Shown here piece by piece: positions 35,264-48,200 of a stretch of 64,000 nucleotides of DNA. A program made the position numbers and the translations under genes. The DNA is from Rallus limicola. Lineage: Eukaryota > Chordata > Aves > Gruiformes > Rallidae. Position 1 is the first letter of the stretch. Every line of letters starts with the position of its first letter. Where the stretch lies: the NCBI GenBank assembly GCA_022605955.1, contig JAKCOZ010000008.1, forward strand, positions 19,897,583 to 19,961,582. Reading direction: 5' to 3'. Under the pieces are notes generated by a model. It had not been told where the DNA came from. It did no database searches and worked only from the letters and a program-made list of their open reading frames with translations.

Positions 35264-36218
35264 CTTTCGTCCTTTGATCTTAATTAAGAACACAATGATG
35301 AATCTGTGTTGGATAAATGAAATTATGTAGTGGTAAGTAACATTAAGCAAACTGTATTTCATTTTTTTTTCTACATTCTTGTGCAAAGTAGACTCTAGCT
35401 TGGGTCTTTTAAAATTATTTTCAATGTTTATGTCCTTCATATCTAGAAAGTATAGAAGTCCTCCAAAACTTGTGTGGTTGTTTAGTTGCCTACACATCAA
35501 AAGCATTGCAAATTCCTGGCATTTATGAGGTATGTGACTTGGGCTTTCAAATCACAAGGTTGGCTTAAAAACCTGTACCTTTTAAGAGGTGTTTTTTTGA
35601 TCACAGCCCTCATAAAGCACCTCTTGAGAGATGTATACCATTTTAGCATATTGCTGGGTTTGTCTTACACCCCTAGACTTCCCAAGGCTGCTTTTGCCTC
35701 TTTTCCTATAAGGAGTTTTCTGAATCCTAATCCGGTTCATCACTCCTTATGGGAGTGATCTTTGTGGTCTGGCTGCATGTTAAAAGGTTGCCCAACACTT
35801 TCCCACTTGGCTGTGTGCCTCCTTGTGCCCTTCCTCTCTCCAAGGTCCTCTGCCTGGGAACACATATTGGCTAGAACACTTAGCATGGAGCTTGAAACAT
35901 TTGCAAAATCTATTTTCTCCAATTATTGTAAGAAACCACGACAAACAGAAGTAACCTCATGCAATTTTCTAAAGCCCACGACTCTTGAACTTACTCAGAG
36001 CTAAGGTCAGAGTCTGTTCCTATGACCTGGATTCTGTTTTTTTCTTTTGGTGCAATCTAAGTCATGAAGCATATGGACTTTACCTAGATTCTTGTTTAAA
36101 CTTCCTTTAAATTAGTCTATGAGACTAACAGACTAAACTTCATGTGATAGCCATGTGCCCAGCATGCTTGTTAAATGACCGAGATACTACAACAAGACGC
36201 CTCTTAACTATCACTTAC

Positions 36219-36252
36219 CTGGAGTTTACGTCCCAGTGACATCTGGTACCAA
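36219..36252 (-). CDS. Possible micro-exon, 34 bp
   Basis: The splice sites are near consensus: TTGTTTCCTCCAG (AG at 36254-36253) and CCAG/GTAAGTGA (donor at 36218-36213). With a one-base start it reads WYQMSLGRKLQ and ends in phase 0, compatible with 31994-32045. At 34 bp, coding evidence is minimal; the case rests on the splice signals. Confidence 0.22.
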
Positions 36253-39087
36253 CTGGAGGAAACAATTATTAACTCTATCTGTTACATGTTATCTGCTACA
36301 AAAGCACACTTAATAATGAGGTTAAAAGTAACGTACCAAATAATAGGTATAAAGAAGAATTTTAACCACCTTCCTGAAGATTTTGCTTTCTTCTATGTAA
36401 ATCCTCTTTCTTTCTTGGAGCTTGATGAAGTGCATGGTTTTGATGTGGGTTGTTGGGGTTTTTTTTTTGGTTTTTCCCCCCCTATGAATAGGTGAAAACT
36501 GGTTTAAAAATATTTTCTCATTTCCTGAAATATTTTATACTGAGAGTAATTGCAAGTTCATGTTCAGTAAATTGCCAGGGTTTTCAATCAAGGACAAAAA
36601 CTCATACCAGCTAGAATTTTCTGATAAAGAACTTTATCTGGACTTTAGCTTTCTCTTTTCCTGCTTAGATTATTTGTGGCGTAGCTGAGTCATCTTCCAG
36701 CACGGCTGATTACCGAGTTTCACCTCACATAGGACTCTACCCCAAAGTCTCTTCATCAGTCACTTGTTTGCTTAGCAGGACCAGGGCTCACTTGGATATA
36801 AACTTTCAATATCCTTCTCTGAACTTGCCTTTTGCATATGTTTTGTCAATTGAAATCTTGTTTAGAGTTAGAATATCAAAGAGCTGGCATTTTTTCATAG
36901 CTGAATCTAGAAACCAAGCCAAGTGGGAAGACAGCAACATATTTTCTCATCATTCCTGTCTACTCTCCCTTCCAGTTGCAGGAATGAAGGCATAGGTGAG
37001 GAGAGGCAAACAAAGCCCAGTAATTATTGTTGTGATCTGATCATCTAGGGAAACTATCCCCTGCTTTGTCATTAGTTCTACTGAAAATGTAATGCCACTA
37101 ATTGATATTGTAGGGAAAGTCAGATCTCATCGATTGGTGACCTAGGACAATAGAAAGCTTCTGTTTAAGGCTGTGTTCTTTGCCCTGCTGCACTAATGCT
37201 GTTAGTAAACTTTCAGTACTACACTGGAAAATAATATTCTATAAACATGGGCTAAATAACTTGTTTGATGATGACATTCAGCATAACCTTGAGATAAGTA
37301 GCAGGATGTGTAGCACTTTGCTCACAGTACAGCTTGTTGCATAAACTACAGAACAAGTTACTTCTATCTCTTCAGTAAGTAACCTTATTTTAAAATATTT
37401 AAGGATTTAAACTCAAAGAACAGGTGAGAGTGTCATAAATCTGGTGACATAAATCTTTGAACTTAAATTTGAACTTAAGTTCTTTCAAAACTTTCACAAA
37501 CCCCTTCCCCCCATTTTTTTTCTTCAAAGACTGGCAGGGGCAGAGGGAAAGCACAACCTTGAGGAAAAATTTAATTTGGTCAGACTTTGGAGGACTGTTT
37601 TTGCTGCTGTTGATGGTTTTGTGGGGTTGTTTTTATTTGTCGATTTGTGGGTTTTGTTGTTGTTGGGTTTTTTTTGTAAATTATCTGAGAAGTAGTAGTT
37701 GAGAACTGTGATAAAGCTCAGATGTGGATCCAAACCTCCCTGCAGTTTTAGAATAGTAAAATAGATACTGGACTGCCTGTGGTGCCCTTCTTAAGCTGAA
37801 TGTTATCTACCTTTCTTCCACAAGCCACCTTGCAAGGTGTTTCTTTCACTGGCCTCCGTGCTTTAGGGAAGTAGGTGTTGTACTAAAAAGGGTGTTAGCT
37901 TTAATGCAAACTCAGCTAAAATGTGAAGGAAAACATAAATACGTGCCAGCAGTGCTGCCAAAGCACTGAAGTATGTAGTACACCCAGACTGTGCTTCTCA
38001 GCCAGAGTGTTGGGTGTGTGTTTACCAGCTATGGATTTCATTTTTTTTCTGCAATGAATGCCTTTGTTACAATAGACTGCTGGACTGCTGATGTTCCCAG
38101 GCTGGCAGTTAACCTTGGGATGATCCATTGGTAACTGTGAGAAGGGAAAGCCCATAGCTGGTTGAAAAGGAGGAGCTTGTTAACATGCAAAAAAATGAGC
38201 TGACTGAAAGCTGCGTAGCTGAAATCTTCTAATGTGGGGCAGGAGTAGATTTTATTTTAATCAAAGCATATACATCTGGGAGAAATACATTTTCTTGGGT
38301 CTGACTCTTGTGACTGGCCAGTGTTTCAGGATTGTTACACTGTAAATGAGCATGAAGTGCTAAAGTGGTATAAACCAGCATTTTTATTTTTTGTGTACTG
38401 AACACACAGGATACTACTAGTTACAAGGAATAAAGTCCTGATCACTTGAAACCAATGGTAAAAATCTCTCTTGACTTTTAGGGGGATTAAGATGTTGCCT
38501 CTTCTTTGAGAATACCCCTAAGGAAAGACCAGTGCTTGACTATCTCCCTTTTCTGATATGGCATGCATATCATGGAAGATGTGCATGTAAATGAACCTCT
38601 TGTTTCCTGCAGCAATGCATCTTCCTTGCAACAAAGTTCTCATCTTGGTGTGAGGTTGCTGTGGTTTCTTGCTAATGGTATGTGTCGACACACACAAGGT
38701 AGAAAACCAATATTGTAACGTGACAGGATGGATTTTCTGTGGGTTCAGTATCAGAGAGTCTTGGAGAGTCAAACAGCTTAGAAAAATGCACAATACCTAT
38801 AGTTTGAAACAGTTCAGTAGAAATGTGTGCTTTCTGTTCCTCTGCTCCCTCAGAGGAATTTTGCCACTTTAGACAGACTTTAACAGTTTTGTACTGTATT
38901 TAAAAACAACTATGTTTGGCCTTTAGCTATTTGTGCTTCAGCTATTTCAGGACACTACCTTTACTTACAAGTTCTTCACTCACATTTTTTATTCAATTAA
39001 CTTTATTGTAGAGCTCCTTATTTCTGGCTTTCTAACTTCACGACACATGTAGGTGACAGTGGCAAGTTGAGTGTGATTTACTGATAC

Positions 39088-39134
39088 CTTCATTTGCTCT
39101 GAAATATTTTGAAACAGTGTGTTGACAGTCTTTG
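39088..39134 (-). CDS. Weak candidate exon, 47 bp
   Basis: An acceptor after TCTTAATCACATTAATAG (AG at 39136-39135) and a donor AAG/GTATCA at 39087-39082. With a two-base start it reads KTVNTLFQNISEQMK and ends in phase 0. The two-base start matches the one-base end of 42122-42211. A second frame is also open, so support is thin. Confidence 0.2.
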
Positions 39135-40218
39135 CTATTAATGTGATTAAGAAGACACTGTTCTACATGTAACTCATGTAGTAATGTTGTATCTAGTAAT
39201 TCTTATATAGTTTCAAATGGTATAAATTTTGTTCTTCTCTTTAACAGGTGGATGGATTGTTCTATTTTGGTTGTTTTTATTTTAATATTTGCAGTATAAC
39301 CTTCCACTGAAAGACTGGTGAGCCTAAATCTTTTCTAAAGCAGAAGCTTAGTTTCTGTTTTACAGAAACAGAGGTTTTTCAGTTGTTGAAACTAAAGAAT
39401 GGTTTAATTATTCAAGACAGTAGTTTGCCACTCAAAATCATGTGTTTCTTGGCATCTAAGAGAAAACATATAGAGCACATTAAAAGATTTTTTTTTTTCT
39501 CCCTGAACTAGAGCTGTGCAGAATTAATACCAGACACTGAAAAGTCATGGAGAAAGAGCTTGCCCTGATAAAAGTTCATAAAGAGCAGTTACTAAACTGT
39601 GCAGATTTCTGGGATGCACACCTTTGTAAATAGCCTCATCACTGGGAACTGCACAGGTCTGTGAACACTTCTCAGATGTCTTTGGCTGGTATCTCAGACA
39701 ACCTCACAGTGGAAATCCCTGCCATTAGTTAACAGTTCCTCTGAGCCTGGGGCACTGCAAGTTTTCACACTCTCAACTTGCTACTGATTCTGGTTGTACA
39801 GAAAACATTCAACTAGCTATTCATGTGCTGTGAGTAACTCCCCACAGTGCTGGATGTCAGAGGAGCTTTGGGGCTTGACAGAGCTCCTGGCACCTGAGCC
39901 TCTCTAATGTGGCTGCCCCTGAACACTTAGTGGTGGTGTTTGTGGATCTGCCTTTGAAGTCCCACAAAAACCTAGAGATGACAGGCAATACTGCAACATG
40001 ATCAGGCTAAGATGCAAACCCCAAGTGTGCAAATTTGTATGTTTAACAAAATAGATTCTAATATGTCTAAAGTACTAAATTCTCCTTGTGCAACCACTCC
40101 TTTCTAGTGCAGTGGATTTTTGACATGATAAATCCTGACAGCTCTTGCAGAGCCATTATACCCCAGTACAAAACCCAATGCCTTTATTAAAAAGACCCAT
40201 GGCACCAAAAGACTTGTG

Positions 40219-40313
40219 ATGGCTTTTTGTATTAAATATGGCTTTTTGTATTAAATATGGCTTTTTGTATTAAATATGGCTTTTTGTATTAAATATGGCT
40301 TTTTGTATTAAAT
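40219..40313 (+). repeat. Perfect 19-bp x 5 minisatellite
   Basis: Five identical copies of ATGGCTTTTTGTATTAAAT, at 40219, 40238, 40257, 40276 and 40295, with no mismatch. After the last copy the sequence diverges at once (ATTTCC). Complete identity suggests recent expansion and likely copy-number variation between individuals. It lies in noncoding sequence between candidate exons. Confidence 0.95.
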
Positions 40314-42121
40314 ATTTCCTTTGAAACTGCTCTACCACATATATACAAGCCACTGTCTTAAATGTGATTATGCTGTCAAGGTATTTTTTCCCTTTAGAAG
40401 AGCGGTCTGCATTCTATGAAAACAATAGTTGGTACTTAGAGCCGGTATTTTCAAAGTCTCTTTCAATTTTGAAACTTTTAATGTTTTCTGAGACACTTCA
40501 GCATGCATTATACCTGTTTTACAGTTAAGAAAGCTGAGGTGCAAACTGAATAATGTGTCTTAGATCACAGAATATGTCAATGGTAAATCTAGGAAAACAG
40601 TAATGGTGTTAAAATACGTTGTTCTACAGTTTACTTTGAATGCACGTTCTTCTGTGTCTAGACATTAAGGTGCAGAAAATACTTGTTCAGTTGTGAGATG
40701 CAGGACTACAGAAGCAGCATTTAAAAGTAATGTGTATTTTCACTATTCTGATTAGATCCTGTACTGATGTCCAGCCAAATTGCTTGGTTACTTTTTTGGG
40801 GGGGGGAAGGAAGCGGGGGGAGTCTTGAGTAAAATGTTGTTGAGTTCAGTCAAAAGAGACACGATTGAGGCTGTTTGGAAGTAGGAAAACAGAAAAGTTG
40901 AAACAACTGGTCCTTTTGTGTAGCATTGCAAACAGAGCCCTCATGAGCTGGGAAAGGACTGTGGGAGTGGGGGCAGGGAGGAGAGCAGCATTTCACAAAG
41001 AAGCTAGTGCAGGAGTGTTTCCCCAGAAGATGATTTTGAGGAGTAGCTGCTTGAGAAAGTGCTGTTTCACTAACACCATAAAACAACACCCTTGCAGACT
41101 AGTTGTTCCCACCCGTGTTGTTCCTTCTGCATTTGCAGATCACAGTTGTTTGTCTCTACTGCATGCTAGCTGCTTTCAATGCAGCACTTGGCAGGGGCTA
41201 AAGAAGTTAATTTCTTACAATAGTCAAACCAGTTTGATTCCCTGATCCCAGTCCCCTTTTTATTAAAAAAAAAAAAACTAAAAAATTACTCTTAAATGTA
41301 GGTCACTGGTTTTGGCAAACATAGACACAGTTTTTCTAGCTTAAAAATTCTCCACAGCCTGCTCACCATGCTGTACTTGAGTGTGTGGAGGAGTCAGGGA
41401 GTCCAGGCAGCCTGAGGAGGGGCAGGAGGGAGTCTTGTGGGAAGTGTAGATGGCATTCCAGCTGGCCTGCTGCTGAAGGCAGCTTGCAGCATCTGAAACA
41501 GCGTTCTCTGCTTTTCTGCTTGTGTCAAGAAATTGAGCTGTTTGTGTTGCTTTACATAGCTGGCATTTGTGTTATGCTAGATACACAGCATACACAGGTT
41601 TGCAGCAATCAATCTTCTTGTGCATGTATAGTCCTTTGTATGACTTTATGCCTGAGATAAGTGCTATGGCTGAGAATGGGAGCTGTTGCTCTCTGAATTT
41701 CCTGGTCTTCATGTAATTAAATTATTGGCCATGATATTGTATTAGCCGTGGCAGGCAGGCAGGGCCTTGAATGCGTAAGGATCTCTGGGTCAGGTTACTG
41801 CACACTGGAGAGTGTGGGTCTCCAGAATGTAGATTCTTCTGGAGGTAAAGAAATGGGATTAGAAAGTTGGGATCATGACACTAAGCTGGTGCTGAAAAGG
41901 CCAATTGTTTTTCCTCTGTGCCAAAAAAGGTTGCAGTTTTCTAATTTAAATATTTTCTACTTTGCAATTCATTACTTGTAAAAGATGGAGAATAATTTAG
42001 ACATCAGACTTTAGCAAAATAATACCAGGAGGGTTTTTGGGTTTTTTTAGAAGTGTGGTTTCCAGCTCACACCACAAGAACAGGCTACAAGCAGGGATGG
42101 GTTGGCATGTGCGTTCTATAC

Positions 42122-42211
42122 CTGTTACATAGCTTTTCAGGAGTCCCTGTGGGGGGATGTTTAGCAGTAGCTGTGTCAGCTGCCATATTAAATGTACTTG
42201 TGAGCCCAGGA
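42122..42211 (-). CDS. Candidate exon, leucine-rich, start uncertain
   Basis: It ends at a good donor, ACAG/GTATAG (42121-42116). The frame ending with one leftover base reads LGSQVHLIWQLTQLLLN and PPQGLLKSYVT, similar in character to the stronger exons. The acceptor is unclear: AAATAG (AG at 42213-42212) gives 90 bp with a two-base start but a poor pyrimidine tract, and the frame is open further upstream. A second frame is also open. Confidence 0.28.
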
Positions 42212-45200
42212 CTATTTCAGTGGGAATTTGCATAACTCTTGTAAAGCTCCAGAAGTCATAGTTTTGGGATATTAACTGGCAAATAGCTTTTTATACCATA
42301 ACTCCTAACCAGTAGCTTTGAGATACACAAATTAGAAAATACCTCCAAACAAAAGACTTCTTGAAAGTTAACTTCTTAAAAGCTTATCTGAAAGCTGCGT
42401 GTTGCAAAAGAATTTTATTACCCATCCCAAGATTATCAAATGCACTGGGCTCTAGGAGATGATTTCTGTTCTATGCTTCAAAGGCACCTTTAGCTTTAAT
42501 ATTCTTTAGGGTCTGACATGAAAGGTGGATTTCTACTTTACAGAGCATATGTAACACGTGAGGGCACTGCCACAGAACAGATAGCCTTTGGCTGTAAAAA
42601 ACCAAAATATACTTAGAATGCCTGTTTGGCTCTGCTTGTATGCTATATTCAATAGCTTTCTCAGTGTGTGTAACCTGAAGGGGCTTTCCTACATCATGCT
42701 GGATACTATTTTGATTTGAAAGGAACAGAAGCATCAACATGCCTTCTAATTTCCTCTGCTCTGTTTTTTTAAAAATATAATTAGCTTACTAAGCAGTGAA
42801 AGACAGTCAAGGTCATTAGCAGTAACTCCATTCTTTGTCTTGACGTGTTAGCTGCCCAGTTTTCCTTCAAACCTCTTCTTAAAAATCCAGTTAATTTTTA
42901 AAGTTTAGCAACCATAGGAACGTCTTTAATTTGTGCTTCTCTTCCAAGTTTCTGCATTGTGCTCCTTTTGAGTGCAGAGAGGCTGAGATGTCAAGTGCTT
43001 CTGTGCAAGATACTGTTCTCTGAGACCCATGATACTGCTCCTTGTGTGTAGAGGAACACAGAGGGTAGATTTTTTTTCAAGGAGCTCAGAGGAATAGGAG
43101 TGATTTTATCCAACTCCTAAAGCCTCGTTGAATGAGATGAATGAATAATTAGGTAAAGAAAATATGAGGAACACCTGGAAACGAACATCTTTGTGACTGA
43201 ACCTCTGTTGTGTCAAACAGAATTTGTCAAAAGAGGGTGAGATTAGTTTGTAATATAAATTACAACAGTAAGCACCACTGTGCTCAGTCTTAACTATGTG
43301 GCAATTTAATCACAGGAGTAAGCAAGTTTTTCTTACCTTATTTCCCTCCCTGATCCCTGCAACTGCACCCTACTTTTATTTCAAACCCATTTTCTGCATA
43401 TACTCTTGCTTTTCCTTTTGCAAGCAAAAAGTACCTGAAACAATAAAGTACCAGTTAGGGCTTGTCAAATACCTTTTCCATTCTGTCAGATGTTTTATGA
43501 ACTAAGCTATCTACGTAAGTAAATTAATTTTCATTATAAACACAGCAGTTGTGTTTATCTGGGAAATGCTGTGGTTAAAAATGACTCATGTATACCTTAC
43601 TGAGCTAGTCTGCAAGAAATACTTATTTAGCATATAATATAATTCCGAAAGACAAAGTTTTTCAGCTTTGTTTCAGTGTCTGGCTAGAATTTCCAACAGA
43701 TTGTCTATTTCAAAATCAAAACAAACAGTTTGAGGCCTCTGCATTTTTAGAATTCTTCTTTCCTGATAACAACCACCTTGTAGCGGAGTCCCTGGTGTCT
43801 TTGGCATCGTTCGTTCTGTGAAAGGTATAAATTAACACCTCAAAGTTGATTTATTTCCTTTCTTTTTTCAAACCAAATAGTAAAAGAAACACTTGCATCT
43901 TTGATCTGTTTTACAAAAATTTTCTGAAAAATGCTGTATTTACGTAATTAAGCTGAGAAATTCCTTGGCATTGTATATTAGGGGAGAAAAGGATGCCTTA
44001 CCTTTATGGTACTCCACATTGTGCTGTCTGTATGCTGCAAAGGATAGAATGCCTACTTGTTTTTTTTTACAGAACTTGAATGCAAGTACATTACACAGTC
44101 TCTCAGAAAAATATTTTTAAAAAGTCTAAATTAGAAGGTTGGGCTATGGTGTTTTTAAAAATGGTTTAAAATTGATGCATAACAGTATTATAGTTGTTAC
44201 AAGTAAGGTCAGAACCTTGCTTTTTGGCTTCATTACTCAGCTCTGATAGAGAATTCCAGAGTGCTTATAGCTATATATTTAGGGATGCCTTTTTTAGGGT
44301 CTAAGGCTTTTATTCTGTATTAGGTTTTATTCTGTATTATAAAATCATATGTTGTCTTCCCCTCAAAATTATGGTGACTATTGTTAATTTCCTGCTTTTA
44401 CAAGAAACAGTCATTTTGTACATGTGGGAAACACAGACTCTTAGTAAATATCTTCTTCCTTTTTTCCCTGTGATAAATATTGCAGATTTACAGCACTCTT
44501 ACTGACTGATAAAAGCAAATGTTTTCCTAGGAATTATATCTTTTCTTGTCCTTGCAGCTACTACCCTTGATCTTTAATCTCTTTTGACAAATTAAGGTAA
44601 CACTGCAGCTTTATTGGAGTTTTGCAGATTATATTTGTCTAGAGTTAGAACCACATAGGGTTGGGCTGAACTTCTGCAGTACTGTCACTTAGAACAAGGT
44701 CAAGGGTAGGATTTAGATCCAGTCAGGATGTTGATGAATCTTGCAAGGAAAAAATGGGAGCAGCCACCTCTTCTTAATGCATGTTTTGTGCAGCAATTGA
44801 TGTGAGCTGCTAGTCCTTCATGTGGATTCTTGCAGTGCCTTCTTGCTATTACAGTTAATTTTTACCTGTGAATTATGTAGGGAGATGTAACTGAGATTTT
44901 CCCCTCTTTCATACATATTTTTAAAAATTAAAATAGTTTTCATGTTTTAACTTTTTCCATCAAAAATAAATACTTTACTGGAGTATCTGGATAAAACTGC
45001 ATTTCAGACTCCACAGACATCCTCTGATTTTATTCTAGTGGTAGCAAGAGGCAGTATTCTCTTCTTCTTCACAGGTTTGCAGAATGCAAATACCAGGCAG
45101 ATTTATGATAATGAGTTTCATTAGTCTGACTCTAGTGTTGCTAATGCTTGGGTACAATTAAGTCAGATCTAATCTTAAAATAGGCCTAAATCCTGAATAA

Positions 45201-48200
45201 ATATAGCATTAGGGTTGCAATGAGTAATTCCTACTTTTCAAAAACAGTCATTGAATGCACAAATATTAAAGGCAAACCACATGGGGGCCCAGTACATGAG
45301 ATTTCTAATCTATTTAACAGGATAATTTTATATGGCTAGATTCAATTAAAAAGATAAATACATTCAGTTTTCTCAGTGGAGAATCTGTACATACTTTGTA
45401 TTAACTCTAACTCATAGCATGTAATGTTAAGCGTTTGCTGTGATAGTGGAGTTGGGGTTTTTTTACCCTCCCAAAAATGGATTTATTGCATTAATAAGGG
45501 GTCTGGAAGGTCTGGCAAATCTTGCTGAGGCAGTTTGACATTTCTCTCTCTAGGGGTCTGCCCTCCTCCTTTCTGTTCTCTGCTAGGGCAGAAGGGAAAT
45601 GGGTACTTGTGCCTCTATTCTCTAGTCCCCAGGCTGCTTCAGCTGCTGGTGAAGGGCTGGGAAGGTGGGTGTAGCGGTGTCCTGAAGAGCAGCTGCTGCA
45701 AGGCTCTATGAAACTCATCTGTCAACTTCCAGAAATTTGTAGGGAGTTTCTGCTTGTAATGACCTGTCTCAGAGAAATGGCACTTCAGTTACATTTGAGT
45801 AAAGGAGATGGATGGTAATAAGATCCCCAAAATCTCTTGTACAGAATTAGACCGCAGGGTTGATGCTCTGTCCTAAGCTGGAAGCCTGTTTGCAAAGTTT
45901 CCATGTGATTAACCATTCAGCTATAATGAATGAATAGATAGTGACACCACACTATTAAGTCATCCAGGACTGCAAATACTAAGGCACTGGGAAACTATTT
46001 AACATGGTGGTATTGCTAGACTGTAGCTTTGTCTGGACTGTTTCTTGGGATTGGATCAGGTTATGTTATATTGCTAAATCCAGAAGCAGGAAGATTGAGT
46101 AAAATATAAGAAGGGTGTAACTTCTGCAAGAAACTAACTGTATAGTCTGGTTTACTACCTTATTTGCTACCAGCATATTAAAAACCTGACCAGGAAAATT
46201 TGCTGTAAATTTTTTGCTTAAATTGTGTGTGTTGTTGATAAAGGTCATTGTGCCCAAGGCTTTTTATTTTCCACTTAATCAGCTACCACTGCCATGGCCC
46301 AGTTGCATTTCAGCAACATCCCTTCAGTGTAATGTGACACACCCAGAGGATTTGCACAATGTCTGCTTGAAGGAAGCCCTGATCTTTTTACATCTGAGGA
46401 CAATGATTCAAGTGTTTAAAATTATCTGAATGTTCTGCATATCAATTCCACATTGTTGTAATGCCTGGGCCTTTCTAAATGTGAAATTAGTAGATTTAGG
46501 ACCCAGAGCTCCCCTGGAGTGTCCCCATAGATAGATTGTAGGTCACAATAACATGAGACAACCTAATTACCATAGCCATTGAAGGGAGTGAATGCACAGT
46601 AGGCACTGGATTATGAATGCTCAGTTCCAAGGAATCCATTCCCTAAATGGTTGCTGCTGGGTCCTTCCTCAGGCATGTGGGTTTTTTTATCTGTTTAGTT
46701 GCAAATTTGTTCTACAAACTTTGTGATAATATTATTACTTAAAAGTATCTGCAAAGATTCATCAAAATGCAAAATGTATTTATGCAAATGCCCAAGTATT
46801 TTTTTTTTTCCTTTTTGTGCTGAAACTGGGGGAGGGAGAGTTGCTGATTCTAGTTTGGATTATCATGCATGTGACTCCTGTGTCCCCTTTGCATTTGTTT
46901 TTGGGTTTCCATATGACATTGCAGATGTGGTGATGGCTCCAATCAGAAGCCCAGCAAAACCTGAGGAGCTAAAATTTTAGCTGTACAGCTGAAGGTTTTA
47001 TTTTTTTTTAGTAGTGGTAGTAGCCACAACACTGCCTTCCTCACTAAGAAAAGATCTTGCCTTAAGCTGGGCAGCAGCCACCTTTCTGACGCCAAAATAG
47101 AATACCCAGGTTCAGTTACAGAACTGGAGCTTAATGTAGTTACTCTCTAGAAATGCTGCTCTGTGTTTATGGTCTACATTACTCATTTCTAAAACTGGAC
47201 ATAGCAACCATATTACTCTCTAATGGCAATTGATGTTGCAGTGCTCACTTTTCTCTTTATTTTGAAGCTCAGAAATTCAGAAACTCACATGAAGGTTCTG
47301 TACAGCACTGCCTAGGTGAGCACTGCCTGGGTGAGCCGGTCCACATCTTTTCTCCAATGTGGTCCAGGCTTTGCTCTTGTCATTACATGAGCTTGTATGT
47401 GAGCGCTGACATCCCAGCTTCAGAAAGATCTGTTGAGCTGATGTCATCTGGGAGGGGGCTTAAGAAGAAGGAACATACACCAGGTTTTGTGTGTCACTGT
47501 ACTGTGTGTGTATCACCAGAAGATATTTTCCCATGTAGATGATGTCCTAATGAGTTGAAAATAAGTCTCCACATTTGACCCCCTCCCCAGTAGCTCCTGG
47601 GAATGAGCTGGGCAAGGTTAGAGGTAAACTCTTTATGAAAAACTTGGTGCCTTGAAACCTTTCATCTTAAATTGGTTTTGTTGCAGAAGTGACTGTGACA
47701 AGAAGCTGCAAATACTATTAAAAATAATTTACATTTAGAACACCACATCCTAATAACGTGCTGTAAAGATTCTTTTCATTGCTGTTTTTATGAATAATAA
47801 TCTGATTTATTAGCTAGTAGTATTTGAACTCTAATATTAATCTTCACTTTGGTGAGGACGCAGTCTTCAGATTTGTGATTTTACTACTGTAAGAATTTAT
47901 TCAAGAATGCAGCCCACAGGTATAGTATTATAACACTGTAGAGCTGGTATATTTTCAATATATACAGGTACTTATATACACAGATTAAAAAAATACATTT
48001 TATAAAGTGCCTGAGTGTTTGAGCAGTAAGTTTAGCATGTTTTCAGTGGTAATTAAATTCTTTCCTTGTTTCATTCCCAAGGAAAATATTCAAAGAAATC
48101 TGCCTATCTAGACATATAAGTATTCTTAAAAATACCATTTTTTTTCTAAGGACCCATCTTCACAAGGAAGTGGAGCTGTTGCTGATGATGTGTTTAACCA

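Larger units (their letters stand above)
28335..36218. other. Mostly noncoding stretch around one small candidate exon
   Basis: Apart from the 31994-32045 candidate, this holds an A-rich tract (A at 29518-29531 with G-interrupted A runs after it), a slightly GC-richer patch at 30420-30640, and a long T run at 35245-35263. Two minus-strand open frames of 167 and 159 codons (32718-33221 and 33477-33956) resemble no protein I know and lack exon boundaries. Confidence 0.4.

Noticed and set aside
37811..37882. 72-bp minus-strand exon-like segment, phase 0 to 0
   Set aside because: It does not provide the phase needed before 36219-36252, and the basic, proline-containing peptide is unlike the stronger exons.
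43343..43435. Minus-strand exon-like segment before AAG/GTAAGA
   Set aside because: All three frames hit a stop before the donor.
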